DNA from: Bradyrhizobium niftali
Lineage (GTDB): Bacteria; Pseudomonadota; Alphaproteobacteria; Rhizobiales; Xanthobacteraceae
Length of the DNA stretch: 64,000 nucleotides
NCBI RefSeq assembly: GCF_004571025.1
Contig: NZ_SPQT01000024.1
Location: 1-64,000 of the forward strand
Reading direction: 5' to 3'
Under the pieces are notes generated by a model that saw only the letters and a list, made by a program, of their open reading frames with translations, did not search any database and was not told the DNA's origin. The position numbers and the translations under genes were made by a program. Shown here one piece after another: positions 25,031-34,125 of the stretch; the stretch's first letter is position 1, and every line of letters begins with the position of its first letter.

Positions 25031-25820
25031 TCTCGACATGCTGGACAACGATGAGCCGCTGCTGGTTGCGAATTCGCTCAGCAAGTCCTACGGCCGCATC
25101 GCCGCGTGCCGCGACGTGTCTTTCTCGCTCTATTCCGGCGAGGTGCTGGCGATCGTCGGCGAATCCGGTTCGGGCAAGTCGACGCTGCTCCAGCTCCTCT
25201 CCGGCCAGCTCGCGCCGAGCGGTGGCCACGTCTCCTACCGGATGCGCGATGGCGTCAGCCGCGATCTCGCCACGCTCGGCGAGGCCGAGCGGCGCTTCCT
25301 GTTCCGCACCGACTGGGGTTTCGTGCACCAGGATCCCGCGCAGGGCCTGCGCATGGCGGTCTCCGCCGGCGCCAATGTCGGCGAGCGGCTGATGGCGGTG
25401 GGATGGAATCACTACGGCCGCATCCGCGACACCGCGTCCGACTGGCTCACGCGCGTCGAAATCGACGTCGCGCGCATCGACGATGCGCCGCGGACCTATT
25501 CCGGCGGCATGCGCCAGCGTCTCCAGATCGCCCGCAACCTCGTCACCGAGCCGCGGCTGGTGTTCATGGACGAGCCGACCGGCGGCCTTGATGTGTCGGT
25601 GCAGGCGCGCCTGCTCGATCTCTTGCGCAGCCTCGTCGCCGAGCTGCATCTCGCCGTCGTCATCGTCACCCACGATCTCGCAGTCGCGCGGCTATTGTCG
25701 CATCGCGTGATGGTGATGAAAGGCGGCCGCGTCATCGAGACCGGTCTCACCGACCAGGTCCTCGACGATCCCCGCGAGCCTTATACCCAACTCCTCGTCT
25801 CCTCGATTCTGCCGCCATGA
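25023..25820 (+). CDS. phnK: C-P lyase ABC-type subunit PhnK
   Basis: A 265-residue ABC ATPase that docks onto the PhnGHIJ core rather than a membrane permease. Walker A is GESGSGKST near 47, the signature YSGGMRQRLQIARNL near 160, Walker B VFMDEPTGGLD near 180, and the switch His follows VIVTHDL. It overlaps phnJ by 8 nt and phnL by 4 nt, so translation is coupled along the operon. Confidence 0.95.
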   Translation: MADLDMLDNDEPLLVANSLSKSYGRIAACRDVSFSLYSGEVLAIVGESGSGKSTLLQLLSGQLAPSGGHVSYRMRDGVSRDLATLGEAERRFLFRTDWGFVHQDPAQGLRMAVSAGANVGERLMAVGWNHYGRIRDTASDWLTRVEIDVARIDDAPRTYSGGMRQRLQIARNLVTEPRLVFMDEPTGGLDVSVQARLLDLLRSLVAELHLAVVIVTHDLAVARLLSHRVMVMKGGRVIETGLTDQVLDDPREPYTQLLVSSILPP

Positions 25821-26527
25821 GCCCATCGATGACCGCCATGATCGACATCACTGATGCCAAGAAGACCTTTACGATGCACCTGCAAGGCGGCATCGAGCTG
25901 CCTGTTGTGCGCGGCGTGACCTTCCAGGTGAACCCCGGCGAATGCGTCGTGCTGTCGGGCCCGTCGGGCGCCGGCAAGTCGTCGATCCTGAAGATGATCT
26001 TCGGCAATTACCGCTGCGACTCCGGCCGCATCGGCATTCGCCATCGCGGCGCGCTGATCGATCTGGCCACTGCCGAGCCGCGGCAGGTCCTCAACGTGCG
26101 CCGCGCGACCATCGGCTATGTCAGCCAGTTCCTGCGCGCGGTGCCGCGGGTCGCCACGATCGACGTCGTCGCCGAGCCGCTGATCGTGAACGGCATGGCC
26201 CGAGCCGAGGCGCAGCAGCGCGCCGGCAACCTGCTGCACCGTCTCAACATTCCTGAAAGACTCTGGCAGCTCCCGCCCGCGACCTTTTCCGGCGGCGAGC
26301 AGCAGCGCGTCAACATCGCTCGCGGTTTCATCTCCGACCTGCCGATCCTGCTGCTGGACGAGCCGACCGCTTCGCTCGATGCCGCCAACCGCGCCGTCGT
26401 GGTCGAGCTGATCGCCGAGAAAAAGCGCCAGGGCGTCGCCATGGTCGCCATTGTCCATGACGACGAAATCCGGCATCTGATTGCTGACCGCATCGTCGAT
26501 GTCACCAGCTTTGCCGCCGCGGCCTGA
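25817..26527 (+). CDS. phnL: C-P lyase ABC-type subunit PhnL
   Basis: A 236-residue ABC ATPase, the second nucleotide-binding member of the C-P lyase system. Walker A is GPSGAGKSS near 53, the signature FSGGEQQRVNIARG near 156 and Walker B ILLLDEPTASLD. PhnL takes part in the adenine-displacement step. It begins with ATGA overlapping phnK. Internal starts at MTAMID are possible. Confidence 0.95.
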   Translation: MSPSMTAMIDITDAKKTFTMHLQGGIELPVVRGVTFQVNPGECVVLSGPSGAGKSSILKMIFGNYRCDSGRIGIRHRGALIDLATAEPRQVLNVRRATIGYVSQFLRAVPRVATIDVVAEPLIVNGMARAEAQQRAGNLLHRLNIPERLWQLPPATFSGGEQQRVNIARGFISDLPILLLDEPTASLDAANRAVVVELIAEKKRQGVAMVAIVHDDEIRHLIADRIVDVTSFAAAA

Positions 26528-26532
26528 AGGAA

Positions 26533-27696
26533 ATGGAAATGAACGCCAAGCCGAAGGACACCGTGATCGCCAATGCCAGGATCGTGCTGGCCGACCGGGT
26601 GATCGAGCAGGGCTGGCTTGCTCTTGCGGATGGACGCATCGCCGAGATCGGCGAGGGCAGGGCGCCAGCGGGCGCCGAGGATGCCGGCGGCGACCTGATC
26701 ATGCCGGGCCTGATCGAGCTCCACACCGACCATCTCGAAGCGCATTACGTGCCGCGGCCGAAGGTGTTCTGGAATCCGGTCGCCGCCGTCATCTCCTATG
26801 ACGGCCAGCTCGCCACATCAGGCATCACGACCGTGTTCGATTCGCTTCGGGTCTGGCGCGAGGATGGCGCCGAGGAAGTCGACGGCCGCGCCGGCGTGCT
26901 CGCCGCCGCGATCACCACCGCGCGCGACGCTGATTTGTTGCGCGCCGACCACTTCCTGCATCTCCGCTGCGAAATCCCGATGCCGAGCGTGGTCGAGGAG
27001 GCCAAGGAGCTGATCGACCGTCCCGACGTCCGCTTGATGTCGCTGATGGACCACACCCCCGGCCAGCGCCAGTTCCGCGACGAGGGCAAGCTGCGCGACT
27101 ATTACCGCGGCAAGAACGGCGGCAAGACCGACGCCGAGCTCGACGAGCTGTTCGCAAAGCGCTTCGAGTATCAGAAGGCTTATGCTGCGACCAACATGCG
27201 CGAGATCGTCGCGCTGGCGCATCAGTACAAGATTCCGCTGGCGAGCCATGACGACACCACCGAGGAGAATGTCGCGGACGCTGTGCGCGATCGCGTTTCG
27301 GTGGCGGAATTCCCGACGACATTGGAGGCCGCGCGCGGCCTGCATCAGGCCGGCATCGACATCCTGATGGGCGCGCCCAACGTCGTGCGCGGCGGCTCGC
27401 ATTCCGGCAATATCGCTGCGGTCGATCTTGCCCGCGAGGGCCTGCTCGACATTCTCTCGTCGGACTACATTCCGTCGAGCCTTCTGATGGCAGCGCTGCA
27501 ATTGCCGGAACATGTGCCAGCGATCAGCCTTCCGGCGGCGGTACGCGCCGTGACGAAAGCGCCGGCCGAGGCGGTCGGTCTCTCCGACCGCGGCGAGATT
27601 GCGGTCGGCAGGCGTGCCGACCTCATCCGCGTGCACATCGCGGGCAGCGTTCCCGTTGTCCGCAGCGTCTGGCGCGAAGGAGGCCGGGTCGCATGA
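26533..27696 (+). CDS. phnM: Alpha-D-ribose 1-methylphosphonate 5-triphosphate diphosphatase PhnM
   Basis: A 387-residue amidohydrolase-fold enzyme that removes pyrophosphate from the triphosphorylated ribosyl phosphonate before PhnJ acts. The metal motif is ELHTDHLEAHYVPRP near residue 59; SLMDHTPGQRQFRD near 167 and LSSDYIPSSLLMAALQLPEH near 309 are typical of PhnM. A second ATG two codons later has better ribosome-site spacing. phnN overlaps its stop by 4 nt. Confidence 0.95.
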   Translation: MEMNAKPKDTVIANARIVLADRVIEQGWLALADGRIAEIGEGRAPAGAEDAGGDLIMPGLIELHTDHLEAHYVPRPKVFWNPVAAVISYDGQLATSGITTVFDSLRVWREDGAEEVDGRAGVLAAAITTARDADLLRADHFLHLRCEIPMPSVVEEAKELIDRPDVRLMSLMDHTPGQRQFRDEGKLRDYYRGKNGGKTDAELDELFAKRFEYQKAYAATNMREIVALAHQYKIPLASHDDTTEENVADAVRDRVSVAEFPTTLEAARGLHQAGIDILMGAPNVVRGGSHSGNIAAVDLAREGLLDILSSDYIPSSLLMAALQLPEHVPAISLPAAVRAVTKAPAEAVGLSDRGEIAVGRRADLIRVHIAGSVPVVRSVWREGGRVA

Positions 27697-28289
27697 GCGA
27701 GACCGCGACCATGGCGCAGGGCGAGGCGGGTGCGATCGGCCCTGGCCGGCTCGTGCTCGTGGTCGGTCCCAGCGGCGCCGGCAAGGACACCTTGCTGCGG
27801 CTGGCGCAGGCGGCCTGCACCGACGATCAGAACGTCGTCTTTCCGCGTCGCGTCGTGACGCGTGAGTCCTCCGCGGCGGAGGACAACATTGCCATGAGCC
27901 CGGACGAATTCCGACGCGGGATCGATCATGGCGATTTCGCCGTGCATTGGGAGGCGCATGGGCATTCCTACGCGCTGCCGCTCGACATCAACGACGACAT
28001 CCGCGCCGGCCGCGCCGTCGTCGTCAACGTCTCGCGCACCGTGATTGCCGCGTTGCGCCAGGCCTATGCCAATGTCGTCGTGGTCGCCATCACGGCGCCG
28101 CCGGACGTGCTGGCGCAGCGGCTTGCCGCCCGCGCCCGGCACAGCGACGGCAATATCGCGGACCGGCTGTCGCGCAGCGTCGAAGACGTATCGGCGCAGG
28201 CCGATGTCACCATCCTCAACGCCGGCAGCGCGGATTATCACGGCCGCCAACTCGTGCGCGTGATCAGGAACGAAGGCTGGCGCGAGTAA
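27693..28289 (+). CDS. phnN: Ribose 1,5-bisphosphate phosphokinase PhnN
   Basis: A 198-residue guanylate-kinase-like enzyme that converts ribose 1,5-bisphosphate into PRPP and so returns the C-P lyase product to metabolism. The P-loop VVGPSGAGKDTLL lies near residue 24; FPRRVVTRESSAAEDN and FAVHWEAHGHSYALP follow as in the family. It overlaps phnM by 4 nt. No phnP is visible in the window. Confidence 0.93.
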   Translation: MSETATMAQGEAGAIGPGRLVLVVGPSGAGKDTLLRLAQAACTDDQNVVFPRRVVTRESSAAEDNIAMSPDEFRRGIDHGDFAVHWEAHGHSYALPLDINDDIRAGRAVVVNVSRTVIAALRQAYANVVVVAITAPPDVLAQRLAARARHSDGNIADRLSRSVEDVSAQADVTILNAGSADYHGRQLVRVIRNEGWRE

Positions 28290-28315
28290 CCGCTGGCGCA
28301 AGGGAGAGTGGAAGC

Positions 28316-28927
28316 ATGTCGGTGATCGAAACGGTCGAACAATTGGAGGCCATCTACGGTGCCGTCGGTGACGCCTCGACCGTGAAAGTCGCCGACCATG
28401 TGACGCCGCTCTATCGCGTCTTCATCGAGAAGGCGCCGTTCGCGGCGCTTGCCACCATCGGGCCCGAAGGCATCGACTGCTCGCCGCGCGGCGATCTGCC
28501 CGGCTTCGTCCGCATTCACGACCCCAAGACGCTGATGCTGCCGGATCGTCGCGGCAACAACCGGGTCGATTCCCTGCGCAACATCGTGCGCGACCCGCGC
28601 GTGTCCCTGATGTTCCTGGTCCCCGGCTCCGGTAATGCGGTCCGCGCCAACGGCCGCGCGCATTTGTCGATCGATCCGGAGCTGCTGGCCTCCTTCAAGG
28701 TCGAAGGCAAGGCGCCGCGCAGCGTGATGGTGATGAATGTGGACGAGATCTACTTCCAGTGCGCCCGCGCCATCGTCCGCTCCGATCTCTGGAACCCGGA
28801 CAAGCGGATCGATCCGAAGACCTTGCCGACGCCCGGCCAGATCCTCGCCGAGATGAGCCAGAACAAGGTCGGCGGCGAGGAATATGATCGCATCTGGCCG
28901 GAACGTGCGGCTGCCACGATGTGGTGA
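28316..28927 (+). CDS. FMN-dependent PPOX-type flavoprotein at the end of the phn operon
   Basis: A 203-residue split-barrel flavoprotein of the pyridoxamine-phosphate-oxidase-like superfamily, close to the MSMEG_1061-type group. It has AALATIGPEGIDCSPRGDLP near 43, DRRGNNRVDSLRNIVRDPRV near 75, and a C-terminal YFQCARAIVRSDLWNP block. It follows phnN by 26 bp in the same direction with a GGGAGAG ribosome site, so it is probably cotranscribed. No role in phosphonate use is established. Confidence 0.85.
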   Translation: MSVIETVEQLEAIYGAVGDASTVKVADHVTPLYRVFIEKAPFAALATIGPEGIDCSPRGDLPGFVRIHDPKTLMLPDRRGNNRVDSLRNIVRDPRVSLMFLVPGSGNAVRANGRAHLSIDPELLASFKVEGKAPRSVMVMNVDEIYFQCARAIVRSDLWNPDKRIDPKTLPTPGQILAEMSQNKVGGEEYDRIWPERAAATMW

Positions 28928-28931
28928 TCTT

Positions 28932-28990
28932 ACCCTCTCCCCTTGTTGGAGAGGGTGGCTCGCCGCGGAGCGGCGAGACGGGTGAGGGGT
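28932..28990. repeat. Hairpin pair after the phn operon (R2-like)
   Basis: ACCCTCTCC...GGAGAGGGT is followed by CTCGCCGC...GCGGCGAG. Both are hairpins without T-tracts. They lie immediately after the last operon gene and probably act as a transcription or mRNA-stability barrier. Confidence 0.5.
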
Positions 28991-29012
28991 CTCTCTCCGC
29001 GAGTCCGGAATC

Positions 29013-29104
29013 GTAGGGTGGGCAAAGGCGCACTCGCGCCGTGCCCACCGCATGTCCAGCACCGCGATGGAGATGGTGGGCACGCTCCGCTTTGCCCACC
29101 CTAC
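29013..29104. repeat. Palindromic repeat, 'GTAGGGTGGGCAAAG' type (R5)
   Basis: GTAGGGTGGGCAAAGGCGC and GCTTTGCCCACCCTAC bracket inner arms CGTGCCCACC/GGTGGGCACG. It is a nested palindrome typical of a dispersed element. A divergent relative is near 41219. No gene lies in the 790-bp gap from 28928 to 29716. Confidence 0.65.
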
Positions 29105-29187
29105 GGCTTCTGCTTTCTTCTCCCTCGCCCCGTTCTTACGGCGAGGCAATCGCATATGGCTTCTTGGCGGGGTCTGAGAGCGCGCCT

Positions 29188-29318
29188 CGTCCTTCGAGAC
29201 GACCGCTCCGCGGTCTCCTCAGGATGAGGCTAAGCGGCATCTTTGCCGGTCGAAATTGCTGCCGCACACTCCGTCCCTCATCCTGAGGGCCCGCCAAAGG
29301 CGAGCGTCTCGAAGGATG
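29188..29318. repeat. Paired-hairpin repeat, 'CCTTCGAGACG' type (R1), second copy
   Basis: CGTCCTTCGAGACGACCGCTCC...CTCAGGATGAGG and CTCATCCTGAGGG...GCGTCTCGAAGGATG form the same two-hairpin layout as the copy at 17738. The rest of the gap up to 29716 shows no convincing gene or site. Confidence 0.75.
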
Positions 29319-29716
29319 GGCCGCAGAGCCACGGCCTCAAATGGGATTGCCCTCGTTCTCTCGGGGAGTCATGTGCGCCGCTCGCGCGTGTTGAACTCGT
29401 CGCGAGATGAATCTGCCTGCCGGCGCTTGCGGCGGGAGAAGCGGCCCAGCGCGCCGGCCGCAAATTTGGATAGCCATTTCATTGACCGATCGTGCCAATC
29501 ACTCGATATTTACAGCATCGAAACTGCTCCTCGAGCCGAAGCCGCAACATGAGAACCGATCACCAGCGTAATCCGGGCGACATGCACGAATGCATGACGC
29601 GGCGCTGTTTCTCGGCGGCCACCGGCGCCTGTTGTTGTTGCTGACCGCCTCCCTCTCAGCACGTCACATCGCAAATCCCAAGACAGGAACGCCGCAATCC
29701 CGGCGAATGAGCAGTC

Positions 29717-29962
29717 ATGCCCCAAGCCCAGTTCGACGCCCAATTCCAAGCCCAGTCCAACGCCTACATCATCGAAATCCACGACCGCGCCGCCGGCATC
29801 ATCACCCGAGACGCGCGCGGCTTCCGCTTCTTTTCCTCCGAGCGCCTGTTCGACAGCCTCGAAGGCCGCCAGTTCCGCTCGGCGCGCGAGGCCGAGCGGG
29901 CCGCGCGCGCGGTGTTCTCCGAGCGGCGCCGGCGCGCGAATTCGCAACTCTTCGCCAACTGA
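29717..29962 (+). CDS. Small conserved hypothetical protein
   Basis: An 81-residue Arg/Ala-rich soluble protein. It opens with a Gln/Ala-rich stretch (MPQAQFDAQFQAQSNAYIIE) followed by a compact FFSSERLFDSLEGRQFRSAR unit and a helical basic tail. It ends 21 bp before a sulfonate-type binding protein gene and may be cotranscribed with it. No function is recognised. Confidence 0.65.
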   Translation: MPQAQFDAQFQAQSNAYIIEIHDRAAGIITRDARGFRFFSSERLFDSLEGRQFRSAREAERAARAVFSERRRRANSQLFAN

Positions 29963-29983
29963 TCCCACCGAAAGGACCGCGCT

Positions 29984-30937
29984 ATGATCACCCGACGACG
30001 CATACTCGCAACGACACTCCTGCTCGCGACAGCCCTGGCTGCGCCCGTGCACGCCGAGGACAAGCCCGCCGAAATCCGCATCGGCACCCAGAAGGGCGGC
30101 TTCTTCCCGGCGGTGCGCCAGCGTCAGACGCTTGAAAACGCCTTCAAGCCGCTCGGCATCGAGATCAAGTGGATCGACTTCCAGTTCGGTCCGCCGCTGC
30201 TGGAGGCGATCAATGTCGGCAGCGTCGATTTCGGCTATGTCGGCGACTCCCCGCCGATCTTCGCGCAGGCCGGCGGCGCAAAGATCCGCTACGTCGCCGC
30301 GGTGAAATCGGACGGCAATACCCAGGCGATCGTCGTACCGAAGGACTCGCCGATTCATTCGTTGGCCGATCTTAGGGGCAAGCGCGTCGCCTTCGGCAAG
30401 GGATCGAGCGCGCACAATCTCCTGGTCGCGGCGCTCGAGAAGGCCGGCCTGTCCTGGTCCGACATCACGCCTGCGCCGCTCGCGCCGGCCGATGCGACGG
30501 CGGCCTTCGTGAAGGGCTCGGTCGACGCCTGGTCGATCTGGGACCCCTATCTCGCGCTGGCCGAACTGAAGGAGAATGCGCGCGTCATCGCCTTCGACAA
30601 GGACGTGCACAAGCCGAACGCCTTCTACATCGCCGGCACCGATTTCGTGGAGAAGTATCCCTCCCTCGTCGCGAAGCTCAACACCGCCTTTGCGTCCGAA
30701 GGCGTATGGGCGGATTCGCACCATGAGGACGTGGCGAAGGCGCAAGCGGAGGCGACCGGCGTCGACATCGAAGCTGTCAAGCGCTTCGTCGCCCGCTCCA
30801 ATTATCGCGTGGTGCCGCTCGACGCCGAGGTGGTCAAGAGCCAGCAGGCGGTCGCTGACCGCTTCGCCAAACTCGGCCTGATCCCGAAGCCGGTCAACGT
30901 CTCCGACATCGTCTGGAAATGGACGCCGGGGTCCTGA
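29984..30937 (+). CDS. Sulfonate/nitrate/taurine-type ABC substrate-binding protein
   Basis: A 317-residue periplasmic binding protein of the SsuA type. The signal peptide (ITRRRILATTLLLATALAAP) ends after VHAE near residue 25 and carries an RRR that could also be read as a Tat-like start. SsuA features include GTQKGGFFPAVRQ near 35, GSVDFGYVGDSPPIFAQAGG near 77 and VDAWSIWDPYLALAE near 181. No permease or ATPase gene is adjacent, so it either serves a distant transporter or is left over from one. Confidence 0.9.
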   Translation: MITRRRILATTLLLATALAAPVHAEDKPAEIRIGTQKGGFFPAVRQRQTLENAFKPLGIEIKWIDFQFGPPLLEAINVGSVDFGYVGDSPPIFAQAGGAKIRYVAAVKSDGNTQAIVVPKDSPIHSLADLRGKRVAFGKGSSAHNLLVAALEKAGLSWSDITPAPLAPADATAAFVKGSVDAWSIWDPYLALAELKENARVIAFDKDVHKPNAFYIAGTDFVEKYPSLVAKLNTAFASEGVWADSHHEDVAKAQAEATGVDIEAVKRFVARSNYRVVPLDAEVVKSQQAVADRFAKLGLIPKPVNVSDIVWKWTPGS

Positions 30938-30944
30938 GCAGGGT

Positions 30945-31727
30945 TCAGCCCTTCAGCGCGGCCAGCAACTCATCCGGGCGCTCGGCCATGATCATGTGGC
31001 CCGCGCCCGGCACCACGACGGTCTTCGCATGCGGGATCGCCGCCGCGAGCGCCTTGCCCGCCTTCGCCGGTGTCATCATGTCGCGCTCGCCGAGGATCAG
31101 CGTCGCAGGCACTTTGACGCTCGCGGCAGCCTGAAGCGCATTGGCGTAAGCGTTGCAGGCCGACAGATCCCTGAACAGCACGCCCGGCTCGCAAGACTTC
31201 AGCACCGCCTGCGCGCCGCCATGCATCCACAGGCCCGGCGCGAGGCTGCCGCCGAGCTCCGCGTTGAAGCCGAGGCCCCAGATCGACACCATGTCGTTGG
31301 CATCCTGCGAGTTGGCCTCGGCCGCCTTGAGCAGATCCGGGCCGACCGTCATGGTCGCGGCGGTGCCGATCAGGCTCAGCGCGGAGACCTTGTCGGGATG
31401 CCGCGCGGCGGTCTCCAGCGAGATCAGCGATCCCATGGAGTGGCCGATCAGATGCGCCTTCGCAGCTCCTGCGGCATCGAGCAGCGCCGCCGTCCAGTCC
31501 GCCATCTCGGCGATGCTTGCGAGCGAGGGGCCGGCCGAGCGGCCGTGACCGGGCAGGTCAGGCGCCAGCACGGAGTAGCCGTGATGGGCGAACCAGCGCG
31601 TGTGCAGCGCCCAGGTCGAATGATCGAAGCCGGCGCCGTGGATGAAGACGACCGCGGGCAGGGACTTGTCGAACTCGCGGCCGCCGGTTGCGACAAACAC
31701 ATCAGTGCCGTTGACGGAGAGCTTCAT
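30945..31727 (-). CDS. Alpha/beta hydrolase
   Basis: A 260-residue hydrolase. The oxyanion-hole motif FIHGAGFDHSTW is at residues 28-39, the nucleophile elbow GHSMGS puts the catalytic Ser at 97, and the late strand ILGERDMMTPAK near 208 and GAGHMIMAERPDELL near 242 supply Asp and His. It starts 3 bp past the metY stop on the same strand, so the two are likely cotranscribed. It could be an esterase acting on acyl-homoserine-type esters, but no specificity is readable. Confidence 0.9.
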   Translation of the reverse strand: MKLSVNGTDVFVATGGREFDKSLPAVVFIHGAGFDHSTWALHTRWFAHHGYSVLAPDLPGHGRSAGPSLASIAEMADWTAALLDAAGAAKAHLIGHSMGSLISLETAARHPDKVSALSLIGTAATMTVGPDLLKAAEANSQDANDMVSIWGLGFNAELGGSLAPGLWMHGGAQAVLKSCEPGVLFRDLSACNAYANALQAAASVKVPATLILGERDMMTPAKAGKALAAAIPHAKTVVVPGAGHMIMAERPDELLAALKG

Positions 31728-31730
31728 GGC

Positions 31731-33026
31731 CTAAACCTTTTGCGAGACGCGCAGCGCTTGATTGAGGTCGTCGATGATGTCGGAGGCGGTCTCGATGCCG
31801 ATCGACAGCCGCACCAGCTCCTCGCCGATGCCGGCGGCCTTGAGCTGCGCGGCGTCCATCTGCTGGTGCGTGGTTGAGGCCGGGTGGATCACCAGCGTCT
31901 TGGCGTCGCCGACATTGGCGAGATGGCTGATCATGCGCAGGGACTCGATGAACTTGCGGCCGGCGGGGCGTCCGCCCTTGATGCCGAAGGAGACGATCGA
32001 GCCGGCGCCGCGCGGCAAGAGCTGCTTGGCGAGCTGGTAGTCCATGTGGTCCTCGAGCGAGGGATGCAGCACCCAGTCGACGGCCTTGTTGGCCTTCAGA
32101 GCCTCCAGCACGGAATGCGTGTTCTGCATGTGACGGTCCATGCGGACGCCCAGCGTCTCCACGCCCTGCAACAGCTGGAACGCGTTGGTCGGCGACAGGC
32201 AGGCGCCGAAATCGCGCAGGCCTTCGGTGCGCGCGCGCATGATGAAGGCCGCGGTGCCGAACTGCTCGTCGAAGACGATGCCGTGATAGCCGCCATAGGG
32301 CTCGGTCAGCACGCCAAACTTGCCGGAGCCGCGCCAGTCAAAACGGCCACCGTCGACGATGGCGCCGCCGATCGCGATGCCGTGGCCGCCGATCCACTTG
32401 GTCGCCGAATGCATCACGATGTCCGCCCCGAGCTCGATCGGCCGGCTGAGGTAGGGCGTGGCAAAGGTGTTGTCGATCAGCAGCGGAATCTTTGCCTCAT
32501 GCGCAATCGCCGCGACCTTCGGGATATCGAGCACCTCGAGCCCGGGATTGCCGATGGTCTCGCCAATCACGAGCCTGGTGTTCGGCTTGATGGCGCTGCG
32601 GAACGCATCGAGATCGCGCGGATTCACAAATGTCGTGGTGATGCCGAAGCGCGGTAGCGTGTGCGCGAGCAGGTTGATGGTTCCGCCATAGAGCGAGCTC
32701 GACGCGACGATGTGGTCGCCGGCGCTCAGCAGCGTCGCGATGGCGAGATGCAGCGCGGCCATGCCGCTCGCGGTGCAGATGGCGCCGACGCCGCCTTCGA
32801 GTGCCGCGAGCCGCTCCTCCAGCACGCCGGTGGTCGGATTGGAGATGCGCGTATAGATGTGGCCGGCGCGCTCCAGGTTGAACAACGCGGCGGCGTGATC
32901 GGAATCCTGGAACACGTAGGACGTGGTCTGGTAGATCGGCACCGCGCGGGCGCCGGTCGCGGGATCCGGATGCTGGCCCGCATGCAGGCTCAGGGTCTCG
33001 AAGGCAGGCGGTTTTGGCGCGGGCAT
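31731..33026 (-). CDS. metY: O-acetylhomoserine aminocarboxypropyltransferase (sulfhydrylase)
   Basis: A 431-residue PLP enzyme of the Cys/Met metabolism family. It incorporates sulfide or methanethiol into O-acetylhomoserine to give homocysteine or methionine. It opens FETLSLHAGQHPDPATGARA, followed by PIYQTTSYVFQD near 30-41, and the PLP Lys lies in HSATKWIGGHG near 207. LVRLSIGIETASDIIDDLNQ closes the chain. No SAM riboswitch was seen upstream. Confidence 0.95.
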   Translation of the reverse strand: MPAPKPPAFETLSLHAGQHPDPATGARAVPIYQTTSYVFQDSDHAAALFNLERAGHIYTRISNPTTGVLEERLAALEGGVGAICTASGMAALHLAIATLLSAGDHIVASSSLYGGTINLLAHTLPRFGITTTFVNPRDLDAFRSAIKPNTRLVIGETIGNPGLEVLDIPKVAAIAHEAKIPLLIDNTFATPYLSRPIELGADIVMHSATKWIGGHGIAIGGAIVDGGRFDWRGSGKFGVLTEPYGGYHGIVFDEQFGTAAFIMRARTEGLRDFGACLSPTNAFQLLQGVETLGVRMDRHMQNTHSVLEALKANKAVDWVLHPSLEDHMDYQLAKQLLPRGAGSIVSFGIKGGRPAGRKFIESLRMISHLANVGDAKTLVIHPASTTHQQMDAAQLKAAGIGEELVRLSIGIETASDIIDDLNQALRVSQKV

Positions 33027-33162
33027 GCGTGGCCTCGTTGCTCGGTCGGCGATGGCGGCCCTTGTGCCACAAAACGGAGTGTCAAGTCAGCCCATTGACA
33101 GCGCCTCGTGACGACAAACAGCACTCGACTGTGACGCGAATTGTGGCCGCAGCGGCAGTGCG

Positions 33163-33306
33163 CTCCCTCGCCCCGTTCTTACGGGGAGAGGGTTGGGGTG
33201 AGGGGTTCTACCCGCGATCACGGTGACAGTTGGACTCGTGGAGACTCCCCCTCACCCGGAATTCGCTCCGCAAATTCCGGCCTCTCCCCGCACGCGAGGA
33301 GAGGCG
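33163..33306. repeat. Palindromic repeat, 'CTCCCTCGCCCCG' type (R2)
   Basis: CTCCCTCGCCCCGTTCTTAC and matching GGGGAGAGGGTTGGGGTGAG arms are followed by CCCTCACCC...GGCCTCTCCCC. The inner GGAATTCGCTCCGCAAATTCC is a hairpin. It closely resembles the element at 12583. The remainder of the 33027-33324 gap holds no gene. Confidence 0.65.
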
Positions 33307-33324
33307 AAGCAGCGCCCTCCGTGC

Positions 33325-34125
33325 CTAACCCCGGATCACCTGCTCGATGATCCGCGCCTCCCGCAGCAAAATCTCGGCGACCTCCTGCTCCCGCCTCGGG
33401 CCGAGCCTCGTCCGAACCGCGGAGACCGTGATCGCCGCGGCGGGCTGCCCGTCCGGCGTCTTGATCCAGGTCGAGATCGATTTGGTGCCCTGCACGAGGC
33501 CGATCTCTCTCATATTGTAACCCCGCCGTCTTGCATCGGTAATCTGGCTCATCACGGTTGCGATGTCGGTCTGGTAGGCCTCGAACCGCTTCTCGTTGGC
33601 TGCGACGATTTTTCGCGCGTCCTGTGCCGGCATCGCGGCGAGGATGGCGACGCCGGCGCTAGAGACGCCGAGCGGCCGGCGCGCGCCGACCTCGATCGAC
33701 AGCACCTGGATCGGATAGACGCCGATCCTGCGATCGACGCACAGCGTGTCGTTGCCGGTCCGCACCGTCAGGAACAGCGTGTCGCCGATCTCGGCGGAGG
33801 CGCGCCGCAGCGACGGATTCGCCGCGACCAGCAGCCGCGACGGCCGCGCCCGTGCCAGCGCCAATTCCGGCACCTGATTGCCGATCGCGTAGCGGCCGGT
33901 TCGATCGTGCCGCTCGACGATGCCTTCCTCGATCAGCACGTGGACGATGCGATGCACGGTCGGACGGGTGAGACCGGTCGCCCGCACGACTTCGGCCAGC
34001 GGCACACCGTCTTCGCGCCCTGCGGCAAGAATGCGCAGCACCGCGAGCGCGCGCCGGATCGCCTGCGCGCCCTGTCGCGGTTCCAGCGTGCCGCGGGTGG
34101 CTTTCCGAGAAGGTCTGTTGTCCAT
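33325..34125 (-). CDS. IclR-family transcriptional regulator
   Basis: A 266-residue regulator. The N-terminal winged helix (AIRRALAVLRILAAGREDGV; LAEVVRATGLTRPTVHRIVH) is followed by an IclR effector domain (TLFLTVRTGNDTLCVDRRIG near 136; GVSSAGVAILAAMP near 170). The start was set at MDNRPSRK; a longer frame exists, but it would cross an operator-like palindrome that covers this ATG. It is divergent from a catabolic operon and almost certainly controls it. Confidence 0.9.
   Translation of the reverse strand: MDNRPSRKATRGTLEPRQGAQAIRRALAVLRILAAGREDGVPLAEVVRATGLTRPTVHRIVHVLIEEGIVERHDRTGRYAIGNQVPELALARARPSRLLVAANPSLRRASAEIGDTLFLTVRTGNDTLCVDRRIGVYPIQVLSIEVGARRPLGVSSAGVAILAAMPAQDARKIVAANEKRFEAYQTDIATVMSQITDARRRGYNMREIGLVQGTKSISTWIKTPDGQPAAAITVSAVRTRLGPRREQEVAEILLREARIIEQVIRG

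Noticed and set aside
33027..33324. SAM-II or other riboswitch upstream of metY
   Set aside because: The minus-strand leader has no recognisable SAM-II core; most of the gap is an R2 repeat.
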